Source of the DNA: Hysterangium stoloniferum
Taxonomy: Eukaryota > Basidiomycota > Agaricomycetes > Hysterangiales > Hysterangiaceae
Length of the DNA stretch: 64,000 nucleotides
NCBI GenBank assembly: GCA_015178975.1
Contig: WHVD01000035.1
Location: 372,001-436,000 of the forward strand
Direction of reading: 5' to 3'
Position 1 is the first letter of the stretch; each line of letters starts with the position of its first letter. Of this stretch, positions 47,973-61,385 are shown piece after piece. The position numbers and the translations under genes are program-made. The notes beneath the pieces were generated by a model. The model was not told where the DNA came from, searched no databases, and saw only the letters and a program-made list of their open reading frames with translations.

Positions 47973-50470
47973 TAGGTTAGACAGTATTTACAACAACGGG
48001 AAACTGACTTAAAGCATTGGGTAAGCCTGAAGAATTAATCTTCTGGGTGCCACGCCTTAGCAAGAAAAAAAAATCGACTTGGGGGCTGATATTAATGGAG
48101 TATAATAACTAGATGTGGGCTATGAGATGATTTGAGGTTGCAACTATTATAAACCATTTTGTACAAATTCCTGAATGGGAATCAAGCTTCCTTCACCTGA
48201 CCATGGCACGAGTGACAACCGTTGTGGCAGAAAGGCGGAAACAAGAACCACCATGTCGAAATTGCCTATTCACAGCAGGGTCCGGATCGGCTATAGAACT
48301 GTTCAATTCTTTACTCACTCATTCACTCACTCATCGCACGTTGACACCTGTGTGAGTTAAGAATCGAGCAGCCCTAATATTCAAGTTTTCAATTCAACTT
48401 CGTTGGCTATAGCAATGGCGTAACTGTCAGCTAGTGGAATCATGGCATTATGCTCAATCAGGTACTCAAGGAATTCTACTGACGACGAACTTGATATAAA
48501 AGAGTGTTGTGTGCTGCTCCTTTTCTCCCTGATCTCCCACGTCCTTGTGTTTATTCGCTGAAGGAGCAAAACGATATTACCTAGCACTTTCTAAAGCTTG
48601 CGCTGACTTCTCAGTGGGATGGCTTCCTCCACCATGCTCGTAGCAGATTATCTCCATAATCCCAAAGATCTCATCCTTCCCCACCTGTCATCATTTATAG
48701 CTGCCTTAGAAACGGGTCGCAGCCCGCTAGCCACTTGGCCGGCCACCATTGCTATATTGATTGGCTATGTTGGCTTCGTATTTGGACTCCAATTCCTCAT
48801 GCGTCCTCACAAAGCTTTCCAATTGAATGGCCTTGCGAAAGCTCATAATGCCTTTTTGAGTGTTGGTAGTTTCATGTTACTGGTACTACTCATCAAGGAA
48901 ATAGTCCCCATTATTTTCCGTAAAGGTTTCTTCTATGCGATATGTAATGCCGATTCTTTGACCCCAGTATGTTTTTTTTATGATTTTGATGTCATCATTC
49001 TCTAACTGGAATCGTAGAACCTCAAAGTTTATTATGCTCTCGTGTATATCTCAAAATTCTATGAGCTGATCGATACTGTGTTTCTGGCTTTGAAAAAAAA
49101 GCCACTTGGTTCGTTGTCTACTAATATTGACATTCCATGATACAACTATCTGATGGGGTATCCTATAAAGTATTCATACATGTGTTCCATCATGCTGCAA
49201 CACCGCTGTTGGGATTCGTTGCGTTGAATTCCGGGGTTGTCATGGTATGTGTCATCATATTTTATTTATTTGTGGATTTCATTTTTTTATATCTTCAGAC
49301 ATGGTTTCCAACGATCCTTAATCTCGCTGTGCATACTGTTATGTGTATGTAAAGAGCTATCTGATCATGGCGTTTAGCTCATGACGTTTTGAAAGATTAC
49401 TATTATTATGCTTCTGCTGGGGGTCACAAGATATGGGTTTGTGGTATTTTAAATCTCAAACTATTCTTGACTTGACGTCATTTTTTTATGCAGTGGAAAA
49501 GATATATCACAACCATTCAAATAGGACAATTTGTGCTTGACGCCATGGTGGGATATTTTGTAGGTTCGTAGCGACTAAAACAGTTTTTATTTTGCTCTAT
49601 ATATCTGGGAATTAAAATATTGACTTTCTTCGGTCAGCTTATGCCTACTTCGCATCGAACTATTTCCCCAGGTTTCCTGCACCATCAGAATGTTCTAAGT
49701 CCGGAACAGGTCTTGGGCTGCTTTCTGGCTGCGTGCTGGCCACTGTATACTTCTTTTTGTTCAGCTCCTTCTACAAGGATAATTACAACTCAGGGGCATC
49801 GTCTAAAACAAGAGAAAGTCGCAATGGCGCAAGGAAGCCTTGAAACGGCAGGTGAGTGACTCCAACGTTCTCAAGGATGGCTTTTTAATGCGAAGGTTTG
49901 CAGGAAAAGGTAGACATCGCGAAATTGTGGGGAACCTTGGAATCGTGTCTTATTATTGATGGATGGATTTTCAGTTGCCTATACTCTAGAGGAGAGAATC
50001 AATCAACAGTTGTGGTTGATTCAGCTTGTATTGATCATTACCAAATCAAATCACTAAAATAATATTATATATCATAAATCGTAACGTCTTTAAATGTTTA
50101 TGAATGTGATTTATTACAGGTTATAGCCAGCTATGGTATTTAAAGGAGATTGGGGTGAGTCTTTCACAGCGAAGATTTCAGTTCATGAAAGCTCTGATAT
50201 TCTGCATTTACTGCGGTGGCTCCATTTGTCTGTCTACTCCACGTCAGTCCCCATTGATGAAATCCGTTGAGTCAAGTTGAACTCACAGTAAGCACCCAAC
50301 AGATGTCAGCCGGATTTAAAGTCGATCTGACCCTTTGAGGTTCAATTTGTTTTTTTGCAGATAAACTGTAATTTTTGTAGCAGGAGAACTCAGCTTAATA
50401 TCAATGCATGAACTATAAGGGTCAAATGGATAATTTTCAATTCCTACTGTAAAAGTGGGGAGGGAGACAA
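47973..50470 (+). repeat. segmental duplication, copy 2 (contains ELO paralog 2)
   Basis: Direct repeat of 39230-41552, about 8.7 kb apart. Exons and introns of the ELO gene, and its flanks, are conserved. The end is near ctactgtaaaagtgg at about 50456. Confidence 0.85.
48619..49843 (+). CDS. fatty acid elongase (ELO family), paralog 2
   Basis: Duplicate of the gene at 39698. Exons: 48619-48966, 49018-49108, 49171-49244, 49299-49344, 49396-49436, 49494-49563, 49638-49843; 291 residues, frame intact, same intron positions. The motifs KFYELIDT, HVFHHA, HTVMYYYY and TTIQIGQF are unchanged. Differences from paralog 1 include WFPTIL for WFLIMV after the histidine box and changes in the last exon (LLSGCVLATVYFFLF). 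Both copies thus look functional, and selection rather than decay has acted since duplication (inference). The C terminus is RNGARKP. Confidence 0.92.
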
Positions 50471-50665
50471 GATTTTGGCCTATTTAAAATGTCCATTATG
50501 ACAAAAAATATCGTTGAAGACGAGATTCACGTAGATTTAAAGTGGTTTCGAATGCACAAACAACTGAGGCATGAGCAAACAGGAACACACAACGCCTAAC
50601 GGCAAATTGCGACGCGTCTCGCGTTTTTCCCATTTGTACTGGGACTATCACCACCACCGCTACTT

Positions 50666-53600
50666 ATGCCCCGCACCCGGAGAGTTGCATATTCAGACGA
50701 AGACTCTCAAAAGGAGAACCAAGGCAGTTCCACTCACATGTCAACGACGAAGGTCAAGGCAGAGAAGGGAGCCACTGCTAGAGCATCGCGTGCTAAATTT
50801 GCGCATGCTAATTTACGCATTGAGGACGACGACGAGCAACGCGGGAGCAGCAATGTAAATCCCAAAGGCAAGGGTAGACGAGCCGATACAGAAATACTCG
50901 ATGAGGAAAACTTAGAAGAAGGGGGTGGCGACGATGAGGACGGCGCCGAAGAAGGGTCTCCAAATGGCCGAAAGCGCGCGAGGCTCAACGAAATCGGCGA
51001 CGCCATTGCTGTGAAAGAGGAAAAACCTCGAATAATGCCTCGCGTTACTCTTCCTCGCGATAAAGACGGGTGAGGTCTTTCAAGTGCGCGTGTTGACGCG
51101 TGACCGACGCGTTATCATTATAGCTACGTACCCGGATCAGTTGTTCGCGTTCAGCTCAAAAACTTTGTCACCTATGACTTTGTGGAATTCCGCCCTGGTC
51201 CAAACTTGAACATGATTTTCGGTCCCAACGGCACAGGTAAATCGTCCATCGCGTGTGCTTTATGTATAGGTCTCAATGGCACGCCATCGGTAAGAAAGCT
51301 TCTTAATGATGCCGGAAATGTCGTCCACTTACCTTTTCCTTGGCAGCTTTTGGGCCGTTCGTCGGAATTGAACTCGTTTGTCAAGCACGGTCACGAGAAC
51401 GGTTATGTGGAGATCGAACTTAAGGGAAAGATAGGAACTCCAAATCTAGTCATCCGACGCAGCATCAATTCCAAGAATCGTTCGTCACAGTTCACGCTAA
51501 ACGGGTCAAACTCCACTGGCCGCGAAATCAATGAACGTCTTGCCGAATTAAATGTTCAAGTTGGTAATCTCTGGTATCTTTGATTATTTAAAGTTGCACT
51601 TTAGCTTGCTCACAATGTGCTTTTAGCTCATTCCTTCCTCAGGATCGTGTCTCTGAGTTCGCTCAGATGACGCCACAACAACTACTGAAGGAAACACAGC
51701 GGACTGCAGGCGACGCAAATCTGACGGCATGGCACAATACATTAATTGAGAAAGGGGCTGATTTGAAGAAGTCTAGCAAAGTAAGTCTACAGACATGTCC
51801 TTGAATGCGTGATTAATTTCCGGCGTAGGGGCTTCAGGAAGAACAGCAACACATCCTTCAGCTGGAAGAAAAGCAGAAGACACTAGAAAAGGATGTAAAG
51901 CGCTTCCAAGAAAGACAAACTATTGAAAGACAGGTATAATGTGTATCTCAGTTATCTTAGCATCTACTCATGGAATGTCCGTCAGATTGAATTATTAGAA
52001 CTAGTCCTGCCGTACGTGGAGTACAGAGAGTCGAAGGCCATCTACGATGAGGCTAAAATTGCTCGGGATCAAGCGGCAATTGAATACCGACGATTAGAGG
52101 AAGAGAACAGACCTTTAAAAGAGCTACAAGTGTAAGTCTACATTAGCTTGGAAAATATTTATATTCATGATATAATCAGCGAACTGGGAGAACGCCACAG
52201 CCAGTTGGATCAGCAGCGGAAGTTGCTTAAAGAACGTATCAGGAACAACTATAAGGCAACAGTTGATTCGATCATGAAGCGAAATAAGCAAGCTGTGCGT
52301 ATCCACATACGACATGCATGCACTAACTGAATTTTCTCTCCTTCTAAGACAGGACGTGCGGAGGATGCATTAGAGAGGATCAAAACTATCAAGCGCCAAG
52401 AGAAGGATCTGGCGAAGAATAAGGCGAAGACTAGGGATGAAATCAAGAGGCTTCAGGAGAAAGTGGATAACCCGCCTGAGCTTGAACCCTTGGATCCTCT
52501 TCTCGCAGAATCCGTATGCCATCTTTGCTTTCTTCGATTCTTGGTTTTTGAATGCCATTCTCTTCCCTAGAAAAGTATCAAAGAGACTGTGGCGGAGCTC
52601 AAGATAAAGAAAGCTAAAGTTGCCGCTGATATTGGCTCACTCGTGGATCAGATCACGGAGAAAGAGAGAAGTATCGCCGAACAGAGGAATGAGTGAGTAT
52701 TTCCTTCTGTTGCTTTATTCAACTGTGAATCCTGCTTACTTTCTACTCAAGGTTGAAACAAATCGACGACATCATGATCCGCAAGCTTCAATCGCTGCAT
52801 AATTGGGATAAAGACTGTGCAGCAGTCGCCCATTGGTTTATAAAGAACAAGGATACGAACGACTTTGCGAAGCGGGTAGAGCTGCCTGCTATGTTGACGC
52901 TCACTGTGCCAGATGGACGATTTGCAAATGCCGTTGAGGCGTGCTTTAACGCAAATCAGATGAAGGTGAGCTATCTATGGATCTATGGTATTATCTCTCC
53001 CTTTTCTTTGTAACTGACGTTTCATTTTTCATGCAGACATTCGTTACGCACAGCGAGGACGACTACAACCAATTCAGCAGGATGTTCATCGATACCCCTG
53101 AAGGACTAGGCTATAAAGCTCGAGTAACAGTGTGGTTCCGTCCAGAGAATCAGGCGTCGCTCGCGGGTAGTCCTCTGTCTCATGATGAGGTAGGGTGCAG
53201 GTTTTCCGGAGCTTGTGGTTATCTAATACGTACTACTGCAGCTGCGGGATCTTGGATTCGACGGCCACGCAATCGACTTTGTCGATTGTCCGGAGGGTTT
53301 AATTTGGTTCTTGACCAAAGAATTAAATATGCATCGCACGGTATGTCGTGTCGTACGCTTTCCATCCTGACACCATCTTCACCTTTGCGCTTTCCCACCT
53401 ATTCCAGCCTGTCGCCCTTCGCAATGTGGATGACGCCAGAATACAAGCTGCACTCGGCAGAACTGATCCTAGTGGTCGTTCTGGTGGGAACTATATCTCT
53501 GGCACTACGGTTGCTATGGTTTCTCGTTCGGCCTATGGTCAGCAGAAGACTATGACAGTGACTCGGAGCATCAGACCTGCCAAGAATTTTGGGCCGTCCC

Positions 53601-55592
53601 CTAGTGGGTTCAAACTGTCCTTAGTGGCGGTGTTTGTGTGCAATTTGCTGATATTGCTTTAGTTGATGCCAATCTCAAGAAGGCTATTAATGACAGGATC
53701 GCGGAGCTCCAGCGTGCGCATGAAATGCTCCAGGCTGAGATCAACACTTTTCAGAGAGATGATCATGAACTTATTGCCCACCTCGAGTCGTGGAAGCCTA
53801 AGCATGTAAGGGCTTTCTTCGTTATGATGCCATGACCGCTGCCATTTATTGATCGTTGTATGATAACAGTTGGATGTCCTGGCTCGAATAGATAATATCA
53901 GGAGGGGAGAGAGTGAAATCCGTGCCAACAGGTCTAAGCTGGGTATTTGTCGTCTATCCCCCTCTACGAGTTGTTGTGGAGCTGATACTTTTGAAAATAC
54001 AGAGACCTTGGGGAGAAGGCTTCAAGATTTTGATAATCGAGGAACGAGCGAGGAGGAGCGAAAGAGGCAAAAAGTTATCGTTGATAAAACCGTGAAGGAG
54101 CGTTCGGGAATCCTCGCGGAGTTAGTGGTCAGTGCAGACTTTCCCGGCACCGCGTAGCGTTAATAATCCTGTTTCACAGACATTGGTCAAGGACACCATC
54201 GCGGAACAGTCAGAACTTGCCGTTATATCGTTGAAGCAGGTCCAGCTTGCTGCGGATGTCCAGGCGATCGATACACTGTGCAACGATCGTAGCGCAGAGG
54301 CCAGGCGTGTCAAGCAAGCCTACGATGAGGGTGTGTACTTCCTCGTCTGCTTTAGAACAAGCCTTCACTGAATGTGTGGTATAGCAAACGAACGCTTTGA
54401 TGTTGCGAAGAGGGACTCAAAGGAGAAGGTCGCTACCACACGTGCCAAGCTCAACGCAGCCGACGACGAACTGCAACAAACGTTCAAAGACCTTGAACAA
54501 CAGGTATTCTTGGATATCCTTCCGTGTTGGACGGCGCCTGATCCAAATCGTTTATTTAGGATCAGCAGAAGTCACCTGAAGAACGTTGGACTTCGGACAA
54601 AGTAGCCGTTGCTTTAGAGACTGAGCATGCGAAATTGGAGTTAAATCATGCGACCGATGCGGGCGTAATTGAGACATATGAAGCTCGTAGACGGGAGGTG
54701 ATTGATGATGATGATCCTGTGTAATAACATCTGTGGTACTGACACTGTCATTCAGATTGAGAGTTTGCAGAAGAGCTTCGAGAAAAAGGAGGAGAAACAC
54801 AAGAAGCTGGAAGAGAAGATCAAGAAGACAAGGGTACGTGTTATGGGTTGTGATTCTATATTATTATGCTAATGCTTATTGTTCAGGATCTGTGGTACCC
54901 AGCCCTTACAGGTCTCGTAGCGGCCGTCGGTGAAAAATTCTCCGAAGCATTCGATCGTAAGGATACCCCCTTTATACCATCATAACGATTCTAACTCTTG
55001 ATGCACAGGGATCAAATGCGCAGGGGAGATTCGCATAGCAGAGAATGAAGACTATGATAAATGGTCTATTGACATTTTCGTCAAATTCCGGGATGAAGAG
55101 CCGTTAACTCAGTTGACTGCTCAACGGCAGTCTGGAGGAGTCAGTCGATGTTGCTGGTTTATGTTTTCTCCGTGTACTCATTGGTGTTGCAGGAGCGATC
55201 CTTGACAACTATTATGTATCTCATGAGTTTGACGGAGCATGCTCGTGCGCCGTTCTCGTTAGTCGATGAGATCAACCAGGCAAGCCGTTATCAATACCTT
55301 CCATGATCTGGCACTTATTTTTATCCATTGACAGGGCATGGATCAATCCTACGAACGCGCAGTGCACAATCAGCTTGTAGAGGTGACTTGCAAGCCAGAG
55401 AGCGGACAATACTTCCTGATCACGCCGAAGTTGCTTCCCAGCCTGCGGTATCACAAGAGCATGAAGATCCTTTGCGTTAATAACGGCGAATGGCTCCCTG
55501 AAGCGACCTCTGCTGGTGTTGGAAACATGCGGAAGATGATTGAGAGTTATGTGGCGAGAAATAGACCTGGCCCTGGACCTTCTGCAGATTAG
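50666..55592 (+). CDS. SMC5: SMC5, structural maintenance of chromosomes protein 5
   Basis: ATPase of the SMC5/6 complex in DNA repair and replication-fork handling. 23 exons: 50666-51069, 51124-51289, 51347-51573, 51627-51780, 51829-51933, 51986-52131, 52180-52294, 52349-52513, 52571-52692, 52752-52965, 53037-53189, 53242-53340, 53408-53603, 53663-53805, 53870-54127, 54180-54330, 54385-54503, 54560-54697, 54756-54833, 54887-54956, 55009-55139, 55193-55279, 55335-55592; 1,232 residues. An acidic, Lys-rich tail of about 130 residues precedes Walker A GPNGTGKSS (about 168-176). Coiled coils flank a hinge. The signature QSGGERSLTT spans an intron, and Walker B is FSLVDEINQGMD. The intron at 55280 is GC-AG (GCAAGC). 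The intron at 51290 is 57 nt and in frame. Exon 15 (53870-54127) is left unsplit; a small in-frame intron could lie within it. Confidence 0.95.
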
Positions 55593-55792
55593 TTGCTAAC
55601 GGGGATAGATCGATGGTGTGTTATCATAATCCTTGTTAATATTCATCAGTGCAAAATTGTACTTTTACATGGATATTTTTTGTATAGTCAGTAGTAGATA
55701 AGAATAATTGTTGTTCGAGTTGTTACATGAACTCATGCTTGGTTTATGTAAGCGTCAGTACCCTCTCGGTGTGCACCCCATTGATACCATAC

Positions 55793-56998
55793 ATGCTCGG
55801 TGCTCTGCCCGCAGAGATTCTTGATCTAGTAGCTTTAGAGTCTAATGAGACCTCTCTAGTACATCTCTGTCGCACCACCAAAAGGTTACAAACAGTGGCA
55901 GAACGGCTTCTATACCGGAAGGTCCATCTGTCGGATCTCCACCATTCTGTCATCTTTTTTCAAACAGTCACCGCAAGGCCAAATCTCGCACTAGCAACAC
56001 GAGATTTCTTCTTTAATTTGAGTTGGTACGATATGTTTTATGCCTTTTATTATGATTTCGCCGTAACATTATCGAGCACAGCGTCGACTGTATCTTCGTC
56101 GCCTTCTGGAATCTCTTCTCGAGGGCCCTTTGTGCTATGTCAAATCTGACCGCACTGCATTTTGCAGGTGCAAATCTGTCTGATATTATCTTCCGTGATA
56201 ATACGCATCCCAACCTCGTTCGATTTACGTCCGTGGATTATATCACTCCGGAAGTCAGCAGCTTTCTCACCCGACATCCCTCCCTAAAACAGGTATTCAT
56301 CGGCGAGGGAAGCACATGTTTGCATACCCTGTTACCGCCCTCTGCCCTTCCTTCCTTGGATACCCTCATCGGATCTATACACGAGATGGGTGGCATCCTT
56401 CCAGGTCGCCACGTCACACATCTTATTCTCACCTGGTTCATCCCCTTTTCGGATGCCAACACGTATAAGATCATCAAACAACTGACACGGGGAGCCTCGC
56501 CCGTAAGGACATTCAATTGCACGACCTTTGAGATAGCTTACACGCGGCATGCCATCGTCAGGGCCATTGCCCAGTACCTGCCTCATTTGCACATACTGAA
56601 AATGGCGAATCTGACATTAGGGAGTAGATTAGTCTTGGATGATGTCGTACGTTATTCCTTCCTGTGATCTTCTTTGCATGAGCCTTTTTGACCCCTTTCT
56701 GTCACGCTAGTCATTTATCGACGTGCTTGGCGACTTCCTGCCCAGTTTACGGGAATTACAAGTGCTTCATATGCCGTCTTGGCGGACAGATTTTCTTGCC
56801 GAAAAAAATATAGCAGAAAGCCGTGAAGAAGAGCTGAAATTAGCATCGCAATGGAAAAAGTCGTGTCCGGATTTGGGGGAGATCGTCTTCCCCAATGGCA
56901 GCGAATGGCTATTTTCTCAAGAGACTAGGGTTTGGAAGTATGAACGAGAACACTACATGCAGAACCCCTTTGCGCCAGTAACATCGCTTCCAATATAA
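55793..56998 (+). CDS. F-box-like protein
   Basis: Probable substrate-recognition subunit of an SCF ubiquitin ligase, judged from the N-terminal LGALPAEILDLVALES then LVHLCRTTKRLQTVAERLLYRKV, the pattern of basidiomycete F-box proteins. Exons: 55793-56025, 56082-56646, 56711-56998; 361 residues. The middle has leucine-rich stretches (NLTALHFAGANLSDIIF; LPHLHILKMANLTLGSRLV). The frame extends upstream to 55727, but 55793 puts the F-box at the N terminus, as is usual. It starts 200 bp after the SMC5 stop. Target unknown. Confidence 0.7.
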
Positions 56999-57189
56999 TA
57001 GGTTTCTCGGCTGAGAATGCGCTAATATGAGTTCAATCTACTGTTCATATCCATATTCCCATACTGTAATTTTTGTATCATATACCAATTGGAGTTGTTT
57101 TAGTGTGCTTGTCATGCGTGGAATAGAGAAATCGTAAATAGTGTGTTTGCTGACAAAGAGAGCGCCTAATCTGCGCTCACCTCGAACCC

Positions 57190-57868
57190 ATGTCGCAGGC
57201 GGTAGGCAAAGTACGTTTTTCCCCCAACCTTCGCACGGATATTTTCGCTGACCGGTTTTCTTCACCACTCCACCCATAGACGGCATTAGCATATGTGCGA
57301 GCCTGGCACCATGTCGACGCGTCAGAGCGCATCCTTGGGAAGCTCGCTGACCGGATAGCTATCGTGCTTATGGGCAAGCATAAACCGATATACGATCCTA
57401 GTAGTGAGTTATATATTGTCATTTGATTGCGAAATCTGTGTAGATGTACGGATTTTGACGTTCTTCCTACTTCCTTTTGGTCCTATCCTACCCAAGCCGA
57501 CTGTGGTGACTATGTCGTTGTGACGAACGCCGCACGAGTCAAGGTGACTGGCCGGAAGGAGGCGCAGAAGGTGTACCGACATCATACTATGTTTCCTGGT
57601 GGCTTGAAGGAGGTGAAATATCGGACTATGAAAGAGAAGAAACCGGATGAAGTGGGTGTGGCGTTATCATGGTATGGGCATGAAGGACGTGTTCCTGATA
57701 CGACGATTTGATTTTCAGATTATCAGAAAGGCGGTGGCTGGTATGCTGCCGAAAAACAAGCTGCGCGATCGACGATTAGAGAGATTGCGAATATTTTCGG
57801 ATGATGATATGGGTCCTTTCAAGAATAATTTGATACAGCGGTGGGAGGAGGGGTCATTACGAAAATAG
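57190..57868 (+). CDS. MRPL23: mitochondrial ribosomal protein uL13m (MRPL23)
   Basis: Large-subunit protein of the mitochondrial ribosome. Exons: 57190-57201 (only MSQA), 57280-57403, 57497-57651, 57719-57868; 146 residues, the usual size. Motifs: [64 protein letters not shown] and [18 protein letters not shown], all of the uL13 family. The 12-nt first exon is supported by homologs that start MSQA; without it no good start exists. A stop at the end of the 78-nt first intron confirms that it is not coding. Starts 191 bp after the F-box stop. Confidence 0.92.
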
Positions 57869-58117
57869 AGTTAAAATTTAAAATCTGCCATGCAACACCT
57901 CGAGTGAGTTGCCTGCAAGTTATGAGGAGAATAAGGCCGTCAGAAAAAAAAAAGGTAGGTCGAAGGAATTATTTGTTAAGTTTTTGGTAACATCAAACGT
58001 TAACAATGAGTGACATTTCGCGTTTGTCTGAGCTCTGTTAAACGCGTGAAAAAACTCTATAACTACAACTTTGAATATCTCATGACCAAGCTTACTAAGC
58101 TTCTAGTGCTCACAGTA
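57869..58117. other. 3' flank of MRPL23, insertion-site side
   Basis: AT-rich, no gene. Ends at the TA target duplication (58116-58117) of the next element. Confidence 0.6.
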
Positions 58118-58145
58118 CAGTCGAACCTCTCTTATCCCATACCCC
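58118..58145 (+). repeat. left terminal inverted repeat of the pogo-type element
   Basis: Matches the reverse complement of 61386-61413. CpG at the CAGTCGAA end is retained in both copies. Confidence 0.92.
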
Positions 58146-58313
58146 TGACACCCCATACACCCTTATACTCCATAGGATTTTCAAGTTACCACAGTGGTAT
58201 GTGGGAAAACTTGTACTATAACCCATAACTCTGTTGTACCATAACCCATAGTATTTTGGTGGAAAATCCATAGATTTTTGGCTATGTAATGGTTTTGTAA
58301 TGGACTTGGAAAT

Positions 58314-59166
58314 TGTGAAGATCCATTCCCAGAAACTCCTCGGAGTATTTCCCGGATATTATCTCTGGGTCCAAACCATCTTCCAGACCAGTATGAAGAT
58401 CCAGAATCCACTGGAACCCGACCCTCATCCCTTCAAGGCAAATCCCATTCTGGTATTCTGCCCTCATTTAGACACCTCCTGTTATGACCTGGAACTCATC
58501 AGACTCCCATCTCTGATCTGACTTTCCACCCCAAGTCTCTGATCCGACTTTCTGACATCCACCTCAATATCTGATATGACATCCACCTCAAAATCCGACC
58601 CGACTTCCGACTATGGAACATTTATAGTTTCCATATTTCCGAACCTCATCCTTGTTCCATATTTAGTATGTAACTGACAGGTTAACAGTTATTCATTCAC
58701 TTGTTTATTGTTCTTGTTGTATTCCCGTTTTGGAATCTTCATCCTAATCTGTCTTATTATACTTCTAGATTTGTAGTACAATTACTGGAACATCTATATA
58801 GTCTTCCATAGCCATGTACTTACTCTTTAGTTTTAATCTCGAATTAGTTTGTATCTCTTCTGTCTTTCTGTATGCTCAATCTTCAGAACTCTCTGGACTC
58901 TGGATATCCGGAACTCCCAGAACTTCCAAGTATCCATAAACATTCTGACATATATTCATCCTCTGAAATATGGACACCCAAGTGAGTGCATGAGGGTGCA
59001 GCACATAAGCTGAAGCCAAGTCCATCTGTACTCTGGTAATATTCTGATACTCCCATTACTAATCCCTGGAAACTCCTGGACTAATTCTCTGAAACTCCGA
59101 GGACATATTTCTGGGAAGTGTCTGGAATATCCATTGGAAATTCTGCCCGAGATCTGGAACTTAACA
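58314..59166 (-). repeat. solo LTR (TGTTAAG family) nested in the transposon
   Basis: On minus TGTTAAGTTCC...CTTCACA, 853 bp, with perfect target duplication gaaat (58309-58313 and 59167-59171). The conserved box is at 58992-59024, about 142 nt from the LTR start. Younger than the transposon. Confidence 0.95.
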
Positions 59167-59642
59167 GAAATTTGTAATGAACCATTTATCTCCAACATTA
59201 AAATATATTGCCTTTTTATTAAATTTTTAATATATAAATTGGCTCCTTTCTCTACCATGGCATTGAAGCCCCTTGAAGTCCTTAAGCAAGGACTGAATAT
59301 CCTTAAAAAGTGAACCAAAGACAAGAAAGAGAAGCTCCAGGCACTGCTTTCAGAGAAGAAGTCCATTTCGGCACAGGATGAAGAATGGTTTGACCACGAA
59401 GCCAATCTAGTAGATGAGCAGCAGCAGCTTTTGGAGATCTTAGAAGGAGCATCAGATTATGAGAAGGAATTAGAAACACTGGATGATGAATAGCAGAGTG
59501 TTGTCAGAAAGTTGTAGGAGATGGTGGGTGACCTCAGCAAGGCAATAGGAAACAAGCAGAAATGTATGTGGACCATTTTGAGTCTCGAGTAGTGGCCTTT
59601 ACCTATAACTCTTCATAAGGCCCAGAACCCAGATCTAATAAA

Positions 59643-61269
59643 GTGAATGAAATATCATCCACTGTTGCTTCCCTGCCAGTGTTCACCAAAAAGGAGAATG
59701 CAACACTTTCACAACAAATTGAAATTTTGGATTGGCATTATGAGAATGGTGAAAACCAGTCCAAAACAGCAAAGCATTTTAATGCAATACCTGAGAATCA
59801 AGCAACCTCTTGTCTCTGCATGGCTAAAAGATGAAGCCAAGTGGCATGATGCTGCAGCACATAGTGGTCCCAGCAGTGTGAAACGGGCTCATCAAACCCA
59901 GCATCCAGAGGTTACATAAATGGTGGAACTTTGGGTGTCAAAGGCAATGGCAGATGGTCTTCTTGTCACTGGTGAAGTCTTGCACCAGAAGTGGGTGAAA
60001 TTTGCTGACCTAGTGGGTGTCCCGGTGGATGAGCAGCTTAATTTGAGCAATGGTTGGCTGGACCAGTTCAAGCTTCGAACTGGTCTGAAGGAGTTCAAGT
60101 GCCATAGTGATGCTGGATCTTCAAGCACAGAGGCTATAAATACAGAGCAGCAACATATACAGGAGCTTATTCAGAAATACGATTATGAACTGTATGACAT
60201 TTTCAACATGGATGAGACTGGATTGTTTTATGTGTATGTATCACACTTGCTGTTTTACATAGTTTAATGACTAATTTGGGATGTACATAGTCTGCCCCCT
60301 GATTGTGGCCTAGCAGACAAGAAGTCTTCAGGTGTCAAAGGATGAAAAGTTAGACTCACATATGCCTTCACATCAAATGCTGATGGGTCTGAGAAACTAC
60401 CACCCTTTGTCATTGGAAAAGCAAAAACACCTCGAGCATTCCAAAACAAGACTGGTGGGCAATATGGCTTTTACTACCAGAACAATGCAAGAGCATGGAT
60501 GACATCAGTATTGTATCAAGAGTGGCTTGAAGATTGGGATCAGAAACTCAGATAAAAAATCGCAAGGTCCTTCTTTTGCAGGATAATTTCTCTGGTCACA
60601 AAATCCCAGGCAGCATTCAGAACATCTCTGTTGAAAATTTCAATCCCAATCTTACTGGCCACATCCAACCAAAGGATCAGGGCATTATCTGATGCTTCAA
60701 GGCTCATTATAGGGCAAGATATATCCAATACCACAATCTCTACCACACCCATCCAGCTGACTATCCAGATCTCATCACTCCTCAATACTTACTCCAGTTT
60801 TGGTGATGAGGATCCCATTGCAAATGCTGAGAACCAGGTTGAAGGAGCTCTTGATGAACTGATAGCAACTGGGGCATTACAGACAAATAACAGGATGGAT
60901 CTTGAGGCATTACTCAACCCAGCAGATGAGAAGTGTTCAGAAGAGGTAGCGGATGAAGAGATCTTCCAGGCTGTCATGGATGCATGAGCAGCACAGGAAC
61001 AAGGGCCAATAAATGGTGGGGATGATGACATTGAGGATGATTCATCAGTGGAAGCTTACCCAACACATCGTGATGTACTTCAGGCTGCATCAGTCATCAA
61101 CAGATACATCAATAGCATCGATGATCCCATAGCATGCAAACTGGAAGGGATTTTGGCTTCTTTTAAGCAGCAAATCTGTTTGGAAAGGTCTCGTTCCATG
61201 GTTCCAACTCAAATAACAGCATACTTCAGCCATAAACAACCCAATGACAGCTCTACTAGTACAATGTAG
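59643..61269 (+). pseudogene. pogo/Tigger-type transposase remnant
   Basis: An N-terminal psq-like helix-turn-helix (TLSQQIEILDWHYENG) is followed, after a frameshift, by a CENP-B-type DNA-binding region (LVTGEVLHQKWVKFADLV) and the first catalytic Asp in DIFNMDETGLFY at about 60200. An intron-like gap (about 60232-60290) leads to KKSSGVKG, LTYAFTSNADGSEKLPPFVI and GFYYQNNARAWMT. The second Asp region (DNFSGHKIP) and KDQGI follow in another frame. A deletion after the AHYRA region removes the last catalytic part. The tail runs to 61269. Confidence 0.85.
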
Positions 61270-61385
61270 CCTCGAAATATAATATGATTTATTTCTGATT
61301 ATTTTTCTGATTTTTGGGACCTATTTTTTGTAACTCCTTCATATCCCATACTCCCTGATAACCCATAGCCCCAGGGGGTGACCGA

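Noticed and set aside
53940..54000. Extra intron in SMC5 exon 15 (GTCTAAG to AATACAG, 71 nt)
   Set aside because: That join breaks the frame; the unsplit exon stays open and joins the next exon correctly.
59257..59520. Coiled-coil-like frame next to the nested LTR
   Set aside because: Two or more stops and unclear origin; not called as a gene, only noted within the transposon.
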